DNA from: Nocardia alba NBRC 108234
GTDB taxonomy: Bacteria > Actinomycetota > Actinomycetes > Mycobacteriales > Mycobacteriaceae
Reading direction: 5' to 3'
DNA length: 64,000 nucleotides
Assembly (NCBI RefSeq): GCF_001612665.1
Contig: NZ_BDAX01000013.1
Span: 114,603 to 178,602 of the forward strand
The notes under the pieces are model-generated. The model was not told the origin of the DNA. It ran no database searches and saw only the letters and a program-made list of their open reading frames with translations. Positions 9,084 through 17,625 of this stretch are shown piece after piece. The translations under genes were made by a program, and so were the position numbers. Each line of letters starts with the position of its first letter. The first letter of the stretch is position 1.

Positions 9084-10211
9084 TCAAACTGCCTGCGCGA
9101 CAACCGTGCTCAGCGGATCACTGAACAATTCCTGCAACACCACGCCGGCGGCCGCCATCACCAGCACCTGCCCGGGGAACGTCGACGCGAAGATCACCTC
9201 GCCCGGATCGGCGCCGATGGTCGAGTGGGCGCGCACCGCCTCGTCGTAGGCTTCGCGCACGCCGGGCACCGTGATCAGGCCACGGTCGATCAGCACCAAC
9301 GCTTCCGGGTCGATCAGATCGATCAGCGCCGCGGCGACCTCACCCATCACCCTGGCGCGCTCGATGAAGTACTCGCGTTGCGGGCCGCCCGCCGCGGCCG
9401 CCGCCACCACCGCGGGGAAACCGTCGAACCGGCCGACCGTCTCGGCGCGCGCCAGCAACGCGTGGTCCCCGAGTGCCTCCAGCGCGAATCTGTTGGTGGT
9501 GCCGAGCAATCGGGCGATCGAGCCCGCCCCGAAATGCGGCCCGCAGTTGACGCGGCCGTGCACGGCGATGGCGGCATCGATCACATTGCCGACGAACAGC
9601 ACGATCGAACTCGCCGAGCCGCGTAGTCGGCCGTAGAGCTGTTCGGCGTGCACCGTCGCGCGGGTGTGACTGTCCACGCTGACCGGCAACCCGGTTCGGG
9701 CGCTGAGGTATTCGCGCACCGGCACGTCACGCCAGCGCAGGTAGGAGTGTTCGACGACCGAACCCGTGGCGGCGTCGACACGCCCGCCGATCGCCACCCC
9801 GAGACCGCGGATGCGCACCTGATCGGCGAGGTTCGCCCCGACCGCGCGCACGCGGTCCACCACGGCGTCGAGGATGTCGTACGGGGCGTGGGTGCGATGG
9901 GGCACCTGCTCCCTGTGCAGCACCGACCCGGCGATATCGACCACCGCGACGGTGATCTGCACCGCCGCGATATGCACCGCGATCACCACATTGCCGGCAG
10001 CGTCCAACGCGATCGGACTGTGCGGCCTGCCAACGCCGCCCGGGCCGGGCGACTCGGGCAGTTCGACGAGCAGTCCCGCCTCGACCAGCGCCCGGCTCTG
10101 CCAGGTGACCGTGGCGGGTGACACCCCGGCATGCCTGGCCACCACGCTGCGCGGTGCCGACCCGAGGTCGAGCACCGCCCGCAATACCGCCCCCGCGCTA
10201 CTGTTCGCCAT
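9084..10211 (-). CDS. ROK-family transcriptional regulator
   Basis: A 375-residue regulator of the NagC/XylR (ROK) type: an N-terminal winged helix (about 5-60, including VVARHAGVSPATVTWQSRAL) followed by a sugar-kinase-like ROK domain. The kinase-type zinc-binding Cys cluster of catalytic ROK proteins is not seen, so it is a regulator rather than a sugar kinase. ATG 10211 is preceded by GAGGTG; ATG 10226, five codons upstream, is possible. It lies upstream of the SsuA-like gene on the same strand, but no operator links it to that operon. ROK regulators usually sense sugars. Confidence 0.85.
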   Translation of the reverse strand: MANSSAGAVLRAVLDLGSAPRSVVARHAGVSPATVTWQSRALVEAGLLVELPESPGPGGVGRPHSPIALDAAGNVVIAVHIAAVQITVAVVDIAGSVLHREQVPHRTHAPYDILDAVVDRVRAVGANLADQVRIRGLGVAIGGRVDAATGSVVEHSYLRWRDVPVREYLSARTGLPVSVDSHTRATVHAEQLYGRLRGSASSIVLFVGNVIDAAIAVHGRVNCGPHFGAGSIARLLGTTNRFALEALGDHALLARAETVGRFDGFPAVVAAAAAGGPQREYFIERARVMGEVAAALIDLIDPEALVLIDRGLITVPGVREAYDEAVRAHSTIGADPGEVIFASTFPGQVLVMAAAGVVLQELFSDPLSTVVAQAV

Positions 10212-10317
10212 GCGCCACCTCGCCATCACCGCCGTTCGCTCACCGTACGGAGCGCGGCGGCCACAGCGAAGCGTTCGACGCACCGTGATCGCAAGCATCG
10301 GCCCTTACACTGGGCCG

Positions 10318-10539
10318 ATGCCGAACTACAGCTTCCGGTGTCGCTCCTGCGGCGACACGTTCGACGTCAACCGGCCGATGGCGCAATCCTCGGATCCGGC
10401 GACGTGCCCGGCCGGCCACGACGACACCGTCAAACTGCTCACCACCTTCGCGGCGGTGGGACGCGGCTCCGCGCCCGCACCCACCCCCGCGCCACGTGCG
10501 GCGGGCGGCGGTTGCTGCGGCGGTGGCGGCTGCTGCTGA
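10318..10539 (+). CDS. FmdB-type zinc-ribbon small protein with Cys/Gly tail
   Basis: A 73-residue protein of the FmdB family. The N-terminus MPNYSFRCRSCGDTF has the first knuckle CxxC of a zinc ribbon, and a single further Cys follows at ATCPAGH. The C-terminus is a run of glycines and paired cysteines (GGGCCGGGGCC), common in actinobacterial members and of unknown role, possibly metal binding. Its stop is 15 bp from the stop of the SelW-like gene on the other strand. The function of the family is unclear. Confidence 0.85.
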   Translation: MPNYSFRCRSCGDTFDVNRPMAQSSDPATCPAGHDDTVKLLTTFAAVGRGSAPAPTPAPRAAGGGCCGGGGCC

Positions 10540-10554
10540 CCCGCCGCCCGGTCG

Positions 10555-10830
10555 TCAGTCGCGGCGGTCGACGTGGCCGAGATCGCGATCGGGGGCGATC
10601 CGGTCGCGCACGCGCTGCTTGAGCACGGCGATATCGGGAAAACCCCCGTCCGCCTTCCGTTCCCACAGTTGTTCGCCGTCCAGGGTGATGCGGAAGATGC
10701 CGCCCTGGCCGGGAACCAGCGCCACTTCGCCGAGTTCGGTGGCGAACGTGGTCAGCAGTTCCTGCGCCATCCAGCTCGCGCGGAGCAGCCAGCGGCATTG
10801 GGTGCAGTATTCGATCGCGATGCGGGGCAC
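10555..10830 (-). CDS. SelT/SelW/SelH (Rdx) family thioredoxin-like protein
   Basis: A 91-residue Rdx-type protein with the redox motif C-T-Q-C near the N-terminus (RIAIEYCTQCRWLLRA), the place where selenoproteins carry CxxU; this is the cysteine form. The segment EVALVPGQGGIFRITLDGE is typical of the family. GTG 10830 is the only sensible start. It follows the YchJ-like gene by 17 bp on the same strand, suggesting co-transcription. A role in thiol redox chemistry is inferred from the family. Confidence 0.88.
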   Translation of the reverse strand: MPRIAIEYCTQCRWLLRASWMAQELLTTFATELGEVALVPGQGGIFRITLDGEQLWERKADGGFPDIAVLKQRVRDRIAPDRDLGHVDRRD

Positions 10831-10847
10831 GTGAGCAGTATCGCGGT

Positions 10848-11237
10848 TCAGGCCTGGAACGTCCCGTCGAGGTAGACCCAGGCCCCGTCGACCCGCACGA
10901 AGGTACTCAGCTCGTGCATGGCGTCCCTGGCACCGTCGAGCTTGTAGTGGGCGATGAACTCCACGGTGCCGTTGTCGTCGAACGGGCCGCCCCGCTGCGT
11001 GCCCACGATCTCGAGGAACAACCACCGCTGATCCCGTTCGAGTTCGAGCTGGGCGGGGCGAGTGCTCGGGTGCCACGAACGCAGCAGGTAGTCCGCGTCG
11101 CCGACGACATAGGCGGTGTAGCGGGACCGCATCAACGTCTCCGCGGTGGGCGCGGCCTTCTCTCCGGACAGAATCGGGCCACAACAGCTGTCGAACGGCT
11201 CACCACGTCGGCACGGACACGCCTTCACTTCACCCAT
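10848..11237 (-). CDS. YchJ-family (UPF0225) SEC-C-like protein
   Basis: A 129-residue YchJ/UPF0225 protein. The N-terminal Cys cluster (ACPCRRGEPFDSCCGP) is a SEC-C-like zinc-binding motif, followed by the NTF2-like core with TAETLMRSRYTAYVVGDADY. ATG 11237 is chosen over a TTG at 11255 because AGGATG lies at a good distance. It is the upstream member of a pair with the SelW-like gene. No biochemical role is established for the family. Confidence 0.88.
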   Translation of the reverse strand: MGEVKACPCRRGEPFDSCCGPILSGEKAAPTAETLMRSRYTAYVVGDADYLLRSWHPSTRPAQLELERDQRWLFLEIVGTQRGGPFDDNGTVEFIAHYKLDGARDAMHELSTFVRVDGAWVYLDGTFQA

Positions 11238-11307
11238 CCCGTCATCCTGCCGCAATCACCACTCGCCACCCGGCGCACCCCGGTTCCGGTCTGCCGCCGC
11301 GCGCCGA

Positions 11308-11733
11308 TCACCCGATCGGCTGGCGCGCGAGCGCGGCGAGCTCCAAGGCCCGCGCCAGGTCGGCGGTCTGATTCCGCCACCGCCGCAGATCGGTGACACT
11401 CGGCGCCATCTCGTAGTCCAGATGATGCGCCGCCCGCGACAGCGCCGCCCACAAGGCACCGACCTGACCGGCGGTATCGGGCCCCGCGTACACCCGCAAC
11501 GCGAGCAGTTGAGCCCGCATCGGACACCGCATCAATTCCGGCGCCACCTGCGCCCACAGCTGGTCCACCGCCTGCTCGAGCGCCAACCGCAGGATCCACG
11601 CCACCGCCCGCGACCACACCCCGCCGGCGTCCGACACCGAGCCGTCCAGCAGGTTCTCGGCCGCTTCCAGCCGCTGCGCCACCGAGGGCCGCGGGCTGTA
11701 GGCGGGGCGAGCACGCCTGCCACGGCGATTCAC
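11308..11733 (-). CDS. Unknown 141-residue partner of the Rad50-like ATPase
   Basis: I do not recognise a family. The protein is mostly helical by appearance, with a basic N-terminus (MNRRGRRARP) and a long Ala/Leu-rich body with several Trp and Arg. It has no signal peptide or membrane segment. Its GTG start overlaps the stop of the ATPase gene (GTGA), so the two are almost certainly translated together and may form a complex. No nuclease motif (PD-(D/E)XK, HNH) is evident, nor a toxin signature. Confidence 0.75.
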   Translation of the reverse strand: MNRRGRRARPAYSPRPSVAQRLEAAENLLDGSVSDAGGVWSRAVAWILRLALEQAVDQLWAQVAPELMRCPMRAQLLALRVYAGPDTAGQVGALWAALSRAAHHLDYEMAPSVTDLRRWRNQTADLARALELAALARQPIG

Positions 11734-14240
11734 GACCGCACCGCCGTGTTCGGCTCGTGGGCTCGCAGCCAGGTGATGAATCGTTCGGTGTCACCGATCA
11801 ATTCACGCATCGGGCGGTCGATCGGCACATGCGCGCCCGCGGTGGCGTCACGCAGGACGCCGACGAGCCAGCGTCCGCCGACCGTGCTGAGGTGCTTGTT
11901 CAGGTCGTCCACACGGGCGCCGACGCCCATGATCGCGAGGGTGATCATGGCGCGGGTGGTGTGGGCGTTGCGCACGCGCCGCTCCACCTCCCCGTGCGCG
12001 AGACCGGACGCCAGCAGTTCGTGGCGGGCCTTCGCCAGCCCGGCCGCCTCGATCGCCGAACGACAGCAGGTCGCGACGAGTTCGTCGGCGATGGCTGCGG
12101 GCAATTGCGGTGTGCGGAGCAGGGATCGGGCGTCGTCGAGGTAGCGGCGAACCGGATCGCCGGTCACCCGCACCTCGACGATCGACCGCTCGCGACGCTG
12201 CACCTCCAGCACGGTGGCGTCGAGTTGCATGCGCCGCACCGCCTCGGCGAGGCGCTCGTCGTGGGTGAACACCACCACCTGTCGCGTCGCCGCCACCTCG
12301 GCGAGCACCATGGCCAGCCCGTCGACCTTCGCTGGGTCCATCGCCTGCACCGGGTCGTCGATCATCACGAATCGGAAAGGGCTGTGCGCCACCGTGGCTC
12401 GCGGCAGGAACAGCGACAGCCCGAGCGCGTGCAGCTCGCCCTGGCTCATCACGCCGAGTGCCGCGCCGTCCACCTCGTCGACGGTCACATCGAGCAGCAC
12501 CCGCCGCGCCGTGCCCGCGCTGCCCTGCAACCGAATCGCCCCGAGCTCCACATTGCTCTGCTGTCGCAGGGTGCTCCACACCCAGCGCGCCGTGGTTTCC
12601 AGCGGCCGCATCCGCTCGCCGCGAATCGTCGCCGTCGCGGCCTTGAGCCAGTCGGCCGCCTTCTTCACCACCCGCAGCTCGCTCGCGTGGTCGGCGACGG
12701 CGCGGGCGGGGTCGAGCCAGGCGAGCACGCGCGGGACCAGCGGCGACCACACCGTGTCGAGGCGATCCAGCTCGATGCGCGTATCCCGTTGCAGTGCGGC
12801 GAGCTCCGCGGCGAGGTCGGCATGGATCTCGCGCAGACGATCCGGGAACGGACCTTCGTAGTCGGCGCTCGCGAGCGCGGCCCACTCCGACCAGAGCTGT
12901 CCGACGACTGCGCGCTGGGCACGCAACGAGTCCGAGGCGCCGTAGCGGGCGGGCGCATCCGTCCGACCACCCGCCGGATCGAAGGTCGGCGCCGTGGGAG
13001 CGGGTGCGATCGCCGAACCGAGCTCGACCGGCAGATCCGCGGGCAGGTCGCGGACGGCCGCCAGCGCCGCGTCGAACTCCACCGTGGCCGCTCGAAGGGA
13101 CGCGAGTTCCACAGTGCGGTGCGCTATTTCGGCATCGGCCGCCGTGAGCCAGTCGGCATCCAGCTCGTCACGGCCACAGACCGGACAGGGGCACGAGCCC
13201 GACGCCGTGACGTGTTCGCGTGCCCGCGTGAGCAATTCGAGCACCCGCAGATCGGCCTCGGAATCGACCGTCGCGTGGCGCGCCACATTCGCGGCCGCCT
13301 CGGCCAGTCGCGTGGCGGCGGCGGCGACCGGCGCGAGGTCGGGCAGGGACAGCCGCAGGACCGCGCGCAGACCCTCCGGTCCGTCGACGCCGAGAACCGA
13401 ACCGGCCACCGCGCCCGCCACCGCGTCGAGATCGGGATCCGGTGTGCGGAGCAGGTCGGCCACGGCACGGGCGCGTTCGTCGTCGGCCTCGGCCAGCTCG
13501 ACCAGCAGGTCGGCGCGAGACTGGCGTGAATCCTTTACGGCGCGTTCGAGTTCGAGCTTGCGCAAGCGGATCTGCTCGGCCGCGGCGGCCAGCTCGTCGA
13601 GTCCGAGCAGACGATGCAGCGCGTCGAAGAGGTCGCTCGGTTTGCCGTCGACGAGCGCGCCGAGTTCGCTGTAGGACAGGAACGGCCGGTACAGATCGAG
13701 GCGCCTGCGCCGTACGCTCGGGTCGACCGAGGCGGCTGGTTCGTCTCCACGCCGCTCGGTCCACCGCGCGTCGGCCAGGTCGGCACTCGGATCCCAGCTG
13801 GTGACGACCGAGAGCGCGGGCTCCTCGCCCGCGGTGAGTAGTTCGAGGTCGATCCGGGCGGCGTCGGGTTCGTGCAGGTTGCGCCAGCCCTCCCGCCACG
13901 CGGTCGAGCGACCGTCCCAGCGTCGATTCCCACCGGTGAGCGCGAATTCGGCGGCCTCGGCGAAACTCGACTTCCCACTACCGTTGCGACCGACCACCAG
14001 GGTGAGGCCGGGTCCCGGATTCAGCCGCAGTGTCGCCGCGGGTCCGATACCCCGAAAGCCCTGCACGGTGATCGACCGCAGGAAGACGCCGGTGTCGCCG
14101 GATTCCGAAGCGGTCGAGTCACCGTCGACAGCGGTGAGCGCGGCGAGCACACAGTCGGCGACCCGTTCCTCCACTGCCGGGTCGGCGGCCAGCTCGCGCG
14201 CGACCACCTCGGCGATCCGATCCGAGCACACTTGCGACAT
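11730..14240 (-). CDS. Rad50/SbcC-like AAA_13-type ATPase with zinc-hook motif
   Basis: An 836-residue SMC-like ATPase. The Walker A VVGRNGSGKSS (84-91) lies after ITVQGFRG, the usual start of RecF/Rad50 heads. The middle holds heptad-rich helices around a CPVC motif (C352, C355) that resembles a Rad50 zinc hook. The second half of the head has the signature MSQGELHALGL (from 598), Walker B FVMIDDPVQAMD and an H-loop VVVFTHDE. IDDP is the form seen in RloC/PrrC and AAA_13 ATPases rather than the DE of SMC. About 180 residues follow the H-loop; no nuclease motif is obvious in them. ATG 14240 has AAAGGGGG directly upstream, and the 64-codon extension above it is low-complexity shadow. It is co-transcribed with the 141-residue gene and diverges from the SWIM gene. 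Role: DNA repair or phage defence, by analogy only. Confidence 0.82.
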   Translation of the reverse strand: MSQVCSDRIAEVVARELAADPAVEERVADCVLAALTAVDGDSTASESGDTGVFLRSITVQGFRGIGPAATLRLNPGPGLTLVVGRNGSGKSSFAEAAEFALTGGNRRWDGRSTAWREGWRNLHEPDAARIDLELLTAGEEPALSVVTSWDPSADLADARWTERRGDEPAASVDPSVRRRRLDLYRPFLSYSELGALVDGKPSDLFDALHRLLGLDELAAAAEQIRLRKLELERAVKDSRQSRADLLVELAEADDERARAVADLLRTPDPDLDAVAGAVAGSVLGVDGPEGLRAVLRLSLPDLAPVAAAATRLAEAAANVARHATVDSEADLRVLELLTRAREHVTASGSCPCPVCGRDELDADWLTAADAEIAHRTVELASLRAATVEFDAALAAVRDLPADLPVELGSAIAPAPTAPTFDPAGGRTDAPARYGASDSLRAQRAVVGQLWSEWAALASADYEGPFPDRLREIHADLAAELAALQRDTRIELDRLDTVWSPLVPRVLAWLDPARAVADHASELRVVKKAADWLKAATATIRGERMRPLETTARWVWSTLRQQSNVELGAIRLQGSAGTARRVLLDVTVDEVDGAALGVMSQGELHALGLSLFLPRATVAHSPFRFVMIDDPVQAMDPAKVDGLAMVLAEVAATRQVVVFTHDERLAEAVRRMQLDATVLEVQRRERSIVEVRVTGDPVRRYLDDARSLLRTPQLPAAIADELVATCCRSAIEAAGLAKARHELLASGLAHGEVERRVRNAHTTRAMITLAIMGVGARVDDLNKHLSTVGGRWLVGVLRDATAGAHVPIDRPMRELIGDTERFITWLRAHEPNTAVRS

Positions 14241-14634
14241 CCCCCTTTGCGTCGGCGCGCAACGCGGCGATCCTGGTCGAAACGCTACCCGATCGCCGGA
14301 TGTTTGCCCAGGGGATGCGCAGGGCCCCAGCGAATCTGCCCGCGGGAGTGGAATGGCCATCGCGGCGCCACGGCGGGCCCTCGATGTCCACCCCTCGCCC
14401 ACCCCGGCGGGCAGCTCGATGAGGGTGTTCACACCCGCGTTACGCTGCGTCGAGCAGCGCGGGCGGTCCGGGCAGCGCCGAACAGATCAGAATGTCAGAG
14501 ATCGTGAACCATGGCAAGTGGTAGAGCCTGAAATTGCCTCGGCATCAACCTTTTCCACGGGCGTCACCGCTGTGGTCCGCTAGTTGTCGGTGGGTTGCGG
14601 TAGATATTCGGCGAACACGAGAACGGGGGAACCG
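14241..14634. other. 394-bp divergent intergenic region
   Basis: The gap separates the Rad50-like gene (left) from the SWIM gene (right) and must hold both promoters. The half nearer the SWIM gene is less GC-rich, with a TAGATAT at 14601-14607 that could be a -10 box 28 bp before the SWIM ATG, though no good -35 sits 16-18 bp upstream of it. GGGGGA precedes that ATG. Nothing else is evident. Confidence 0.4.
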
Positions 14635-17625
14635 ATGACCGAGCAACGCACGCCGTGGACCGAGGACCAGGTCCGCGCACTCGCGCCCGATGCGAGCTCG
14701 CTGGCTGCCGCACGCAAGCTGGCTGGTCGCTGGCGCGAGACCGGCGCCGCCGGCAACGCGGTGTGGGGACTGTGCCAGGGCAGTGGCGCCAAGCCGTATC
14801 AGGCGATCGTCGACCTCGACGGGCCCGCGTACAAGTGCTCGTGTCCGAGCCGCAAGTTCCCGTGCAAGCACACGCTCTCGCTGTTGCTCACGTGGTCGAG
14901 CGGCCAGACCCCCGCACGCGACGCCCCCGCCGACTTCGCGGCCGAGTGGCTGGCGGGTCGGGCCGCGAAGGCCGCCGCGCCACCGAAAGCCAAGGCCGCC
15001 AGCACGCCGTCACAGGCCACCGTCGAGCAGCGCCGTGCCAGGGTGGCCGCCGGGCTCACCGAACTGGAGGTGTGGCTCACCGACCAGATCCGAACCGGGC
15101 TGGCCCAGACCGACCGTTCCTACGCCGCCTACGAGGCGATCGCGGCACGGATGGTCGATGCCCAGGCGCCCCGCATCGCCGAGACCCTGCGCCGACTGCC
15201 CACCGCGGTCGTCACCACCGAACACTGGCCCGAACTGCTGGTGCGCGAGTACGCCCGCCTGCACCTGTTGGTGCTGGCCCATCGCCGCCTCGATGCCCTT
15301 CCCGAGCCGCTGCGGGCGGGCATTCGCACCCATATCGGCTACCCGACCTCGGCCGAGTCGGTGCTCGCCGAGCCCGCCGTGCGGGACCGCTGGCTGGTAC
15401 TCGGCATGCGGGTGAGCGAGCAGGATCGGTTGCACACCCGTCGCACCTGGCTGCGCGGTCGTGCCAGTGGCCGGTGGGCACTGCTCCTCGAACATTCCTT
15501 CGCCACCCCGAATTTCACCGGCGAGGTGCCCGCACCCGGCAACGAGGTGGACGCCGACCTGCACTACTACCCCGGTGCGGCCTCGCTGCGCGCGCAGTGG
15601 GGCACCCGGCACGGCGCACCCGAACCCTTCACCACCGTCCCCGCGGTCGGCGGTACCACGATCGACGACGCGCTGACCGCCTACGCGGGCGCAGTGAGCG
15701 AGGATCCGTGGCTGCGCGCCTGGCCCGCGCTGCTCACCGACGTCGTACCGGTGCTCGACGAGAACGGCTGGCAGCTCGTCGCGGCCGACGGCACCGCGCT
15801 ATCGCTGCCCGCGGGCGTGCGTCCGTGGCGGCTGATCGCGGTGGCGGGTGGTCACCCGGTGACGGTGTGCGGCGAGTGGCGAGCCGACGGCTTCGACCCC
15901 GTCTCGGTGTTGTGCGCCGGTGCGGTGAACGAGCTGGAAACCGAGTTCCCCACCGAGATCACCCCGACCCCCGCGTTGGCTGATCTCGTCTCGGTGGCAC
16001 TGCTCGGCACGGCACGGCGCACCGCCGACGGTGTCCAGCTCGACGCCGCGGTCGCCGCCGCCGTCCCGCAGCACGCGGGCGAACCGGCCACCCGGCTGCT
16101 CCACACCGCCGCGCTGCAAGACCTGTATCTGCGTGGCGGACAACTCCCGCATACGGCGGCGAAACCCGAACCCGCCGTCGATGATCCGCGTCCGCTGCTC
16201 CCGCGCCCCGCCGCCGACCGCCTCAGCAGACTCCTCACGGACAAGTCCCCGTTCCTGACCGAATGGTTCACCGCCGCGACCCCTTTCGACTTCCGCCTGC
16301 CCGATGTGCTGTGTGTCCAGGCGCTCTCCGCTGCCGCCGACATCACACTGCGAGCACCGCTGCTACGCATGGCGGGCCGCCGCGGACGCTGGCTCGCGGC
16401 CCGAAACCCGGCCTGGGCGAAACTGGTCGACGAGTTCCCCGCCGACGCCACGACCTCGCTGACGGATCGGGCCGCCGAGAACAGGCGGCCGTCGGCGAGC
16501 GTCGCCGACATGGGCACCGACGCGACCACGTCCCGGAACGCCGAGTCGGGCACGACTGCCGACCCGAGCTCCGGTGCGGAGCCGAAAGCGCACGACATCT
16601 GGTTGTTCGGCACTTCCGGCGAGCGAAAGGACTGGTTCGCCCGCACTCGCCGGGCCGATCCGGCCGCGGCCTCGGCCGTGTTGACCGCGGCGTGGCCGAA
16701 GGAGTCAGGGCCGGTCAAGGCGGAGCTGCTCGGGCTGCTCGCCGACGGGCTCAGCGCAGCAGACGAAGCGCTGCTGGAGCGGGCGCTCGACGACCGGCGC
16801 GGCGACGTCCGGCGCACCGCGACGACGCTGCTGAACAAGCTCCCGGACGCCGCTTTCGGGCGGCGGATGGCAGCGCTGGTCGGGTCGTGGATCCGAGTGG
16901 AGGCCGACGGCGTCGTCGAGGTGCGGGTGCCCACGGAACTCGACGCGCGCACCCGCCGCGACGGCATCACCGACGCGACCGATCAAGCGAAGCTGCGCTG
17001 GGACACCCCTGATTCCACGATCACCACCCTGCACCAGGCGATCGCCGCCACGCCGCTCACCGCGTGGGGCCCGATCGTGCGTGCCACCGCCGAGAACACC
17101 GCCACCACCGCCCTCACTCTGTCGCTGCCACCTCGCTATGCCAAGGCAATCGTGGACGGCTGGGTCGATGCCACGCTCGCTCAACACGACACCGCCTGGG
17201 CCCGTGCGCTGTTCGCCCACGCCACGCCGACCGAGCAGGCGGTCCTGCGGCGGCGCGAACTGTTCACCCTGCTCGATGCCGCCGACCGGATCGAGCACGT
17301 GCTCGATCTCGACGCCCACCAGCTCAACGAACTACACGCGATCCTGCCCGGCCTCGATCACCCGTGGCCGGAACCCGTCGCCGACCACGTGCTGCGCCTG
17401 CTCGGCGAACGCGCCCGCACCACCGCGCGGCAGCCGCACGCCAGCGCGGGCGTGTACACCGACCGGGCGCTGCTCACCGCCGCCGGCGTCCACCTGCCCG
17501 CCGAACTCGCGACGCGCGTCGGCGCGCTCGCCGACAGCACCGACGATCCCGCCTGGCAACAGGCATTCCACCGACTCGCCCACGATCTCACCGATCGTGC
17601 CACCATGCTCGAGGAGCTGCGTTGA
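14635..17625 (+). CDS. SWIM zinc-finger/DUF5691 protein (YehQ-like)
   Basis: A 996-residue protein with an N-terminal SWIM finger, C68-x-C70-x6-C77-x-H79, predicted to bind zinc and to contact DNA or protein. The long remainder matches DUF5691-type proteins: helical, Ala/Leu/Arg-rich, with a divergent low-complexity linker near 620-650 and HEAT-like stretches after it. ATG 14635 is preceded by GGGGGA. It is the first gene of a set whose members correspond to E. coli yehQ, yehL, yehM and yehP; its stop overlaps the TTG start of the MoxR gene. The biochemical role is unknown. Confidence 0.88.
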   Translation: MTEQRTPWTEDQVRALAPDASSLAAARKLAGRWRETGAAGNAVWGLCQGSGAKPYQAIVDLDGPAYKCSCPSRKFPCKHTLSLLLTWSSGQTPARDAPADFAAEWLAGRAAKAAAPPKAKAASTPSQATVEQRRARVAAGLTELEVWLTDQIRTGLAQTDRSYAAYEAIAARMVDAQAPRIAETLRRLPTAVVTTEHWPELLVREYARLHLLVLAHRRLDALPEPLRAGIRTHIGYPTSAESVLAEPAVRDRWLVLGMRVSEQDRLHTRRTWLRGRASGRWALLLEHSFATPNFTGEVPAPGNEVDADLHYYPGAASLRAQWGTRHGAPEPFTTVPAVGGTTIDDALTAYAGAVSEDPWLRAWPALLTDVVPVLDENGWQLVAADGTALSLPAGVRPWRLIAVAGGHPVTVCGEWRADGFDPVSVLCAGAVNELETEFPTEITPTPALADLVSVALLGTARRTADGVQLDAAVAAAVPQHAGEPATRLLHTAALQDLYLRGGQLPHTAAKPEPAVDDPRPLLPRPAADRLSRLLTDKSPFLTEWFTAATPFDFRLPDVLCVQALSAAADITLRAPLLRMAGRRGRWLAARNPAWAKLVDEFPADATTSLTDRAAENRRPSASVADMGTDATTSRNAESGTTADPSSGAEPKAHDIWLFGTSGERKDWFARTRRADPAAASAVLTAAWPKESGPVKAELLGLLADGLSAADEALLERALDDRRGDVRRTATTLLNKLPDAAFGRRMAALVGSWIRVEADGVVEVRVPTELDARTRRDGITDATDQAKLRWDTPDSTITTLHQAIAATPLTAWGPIVRATAENTATTALTLSLPPRYAKAIVDGWVDATLAQHDTAWARALFAHATPTEQAVLRRRELFTLLDAADRIEHVLDLDAHQLNELHAILPGLDHPWPEPVADHVLRLLGERARTTARQPHASAGVYTDRALLTAAGVHLPAELATRVGALADSTDDPAWQQAFHRLAHDLTDRATMLEELR

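Noticed and set aside
11757..13529. A 590-codon plus-strand frame opposite the Rad50-like gene
   Set aside because: The minus-strand frame carries all ATPase motifs; this one has shadow composition and no ribosome site.
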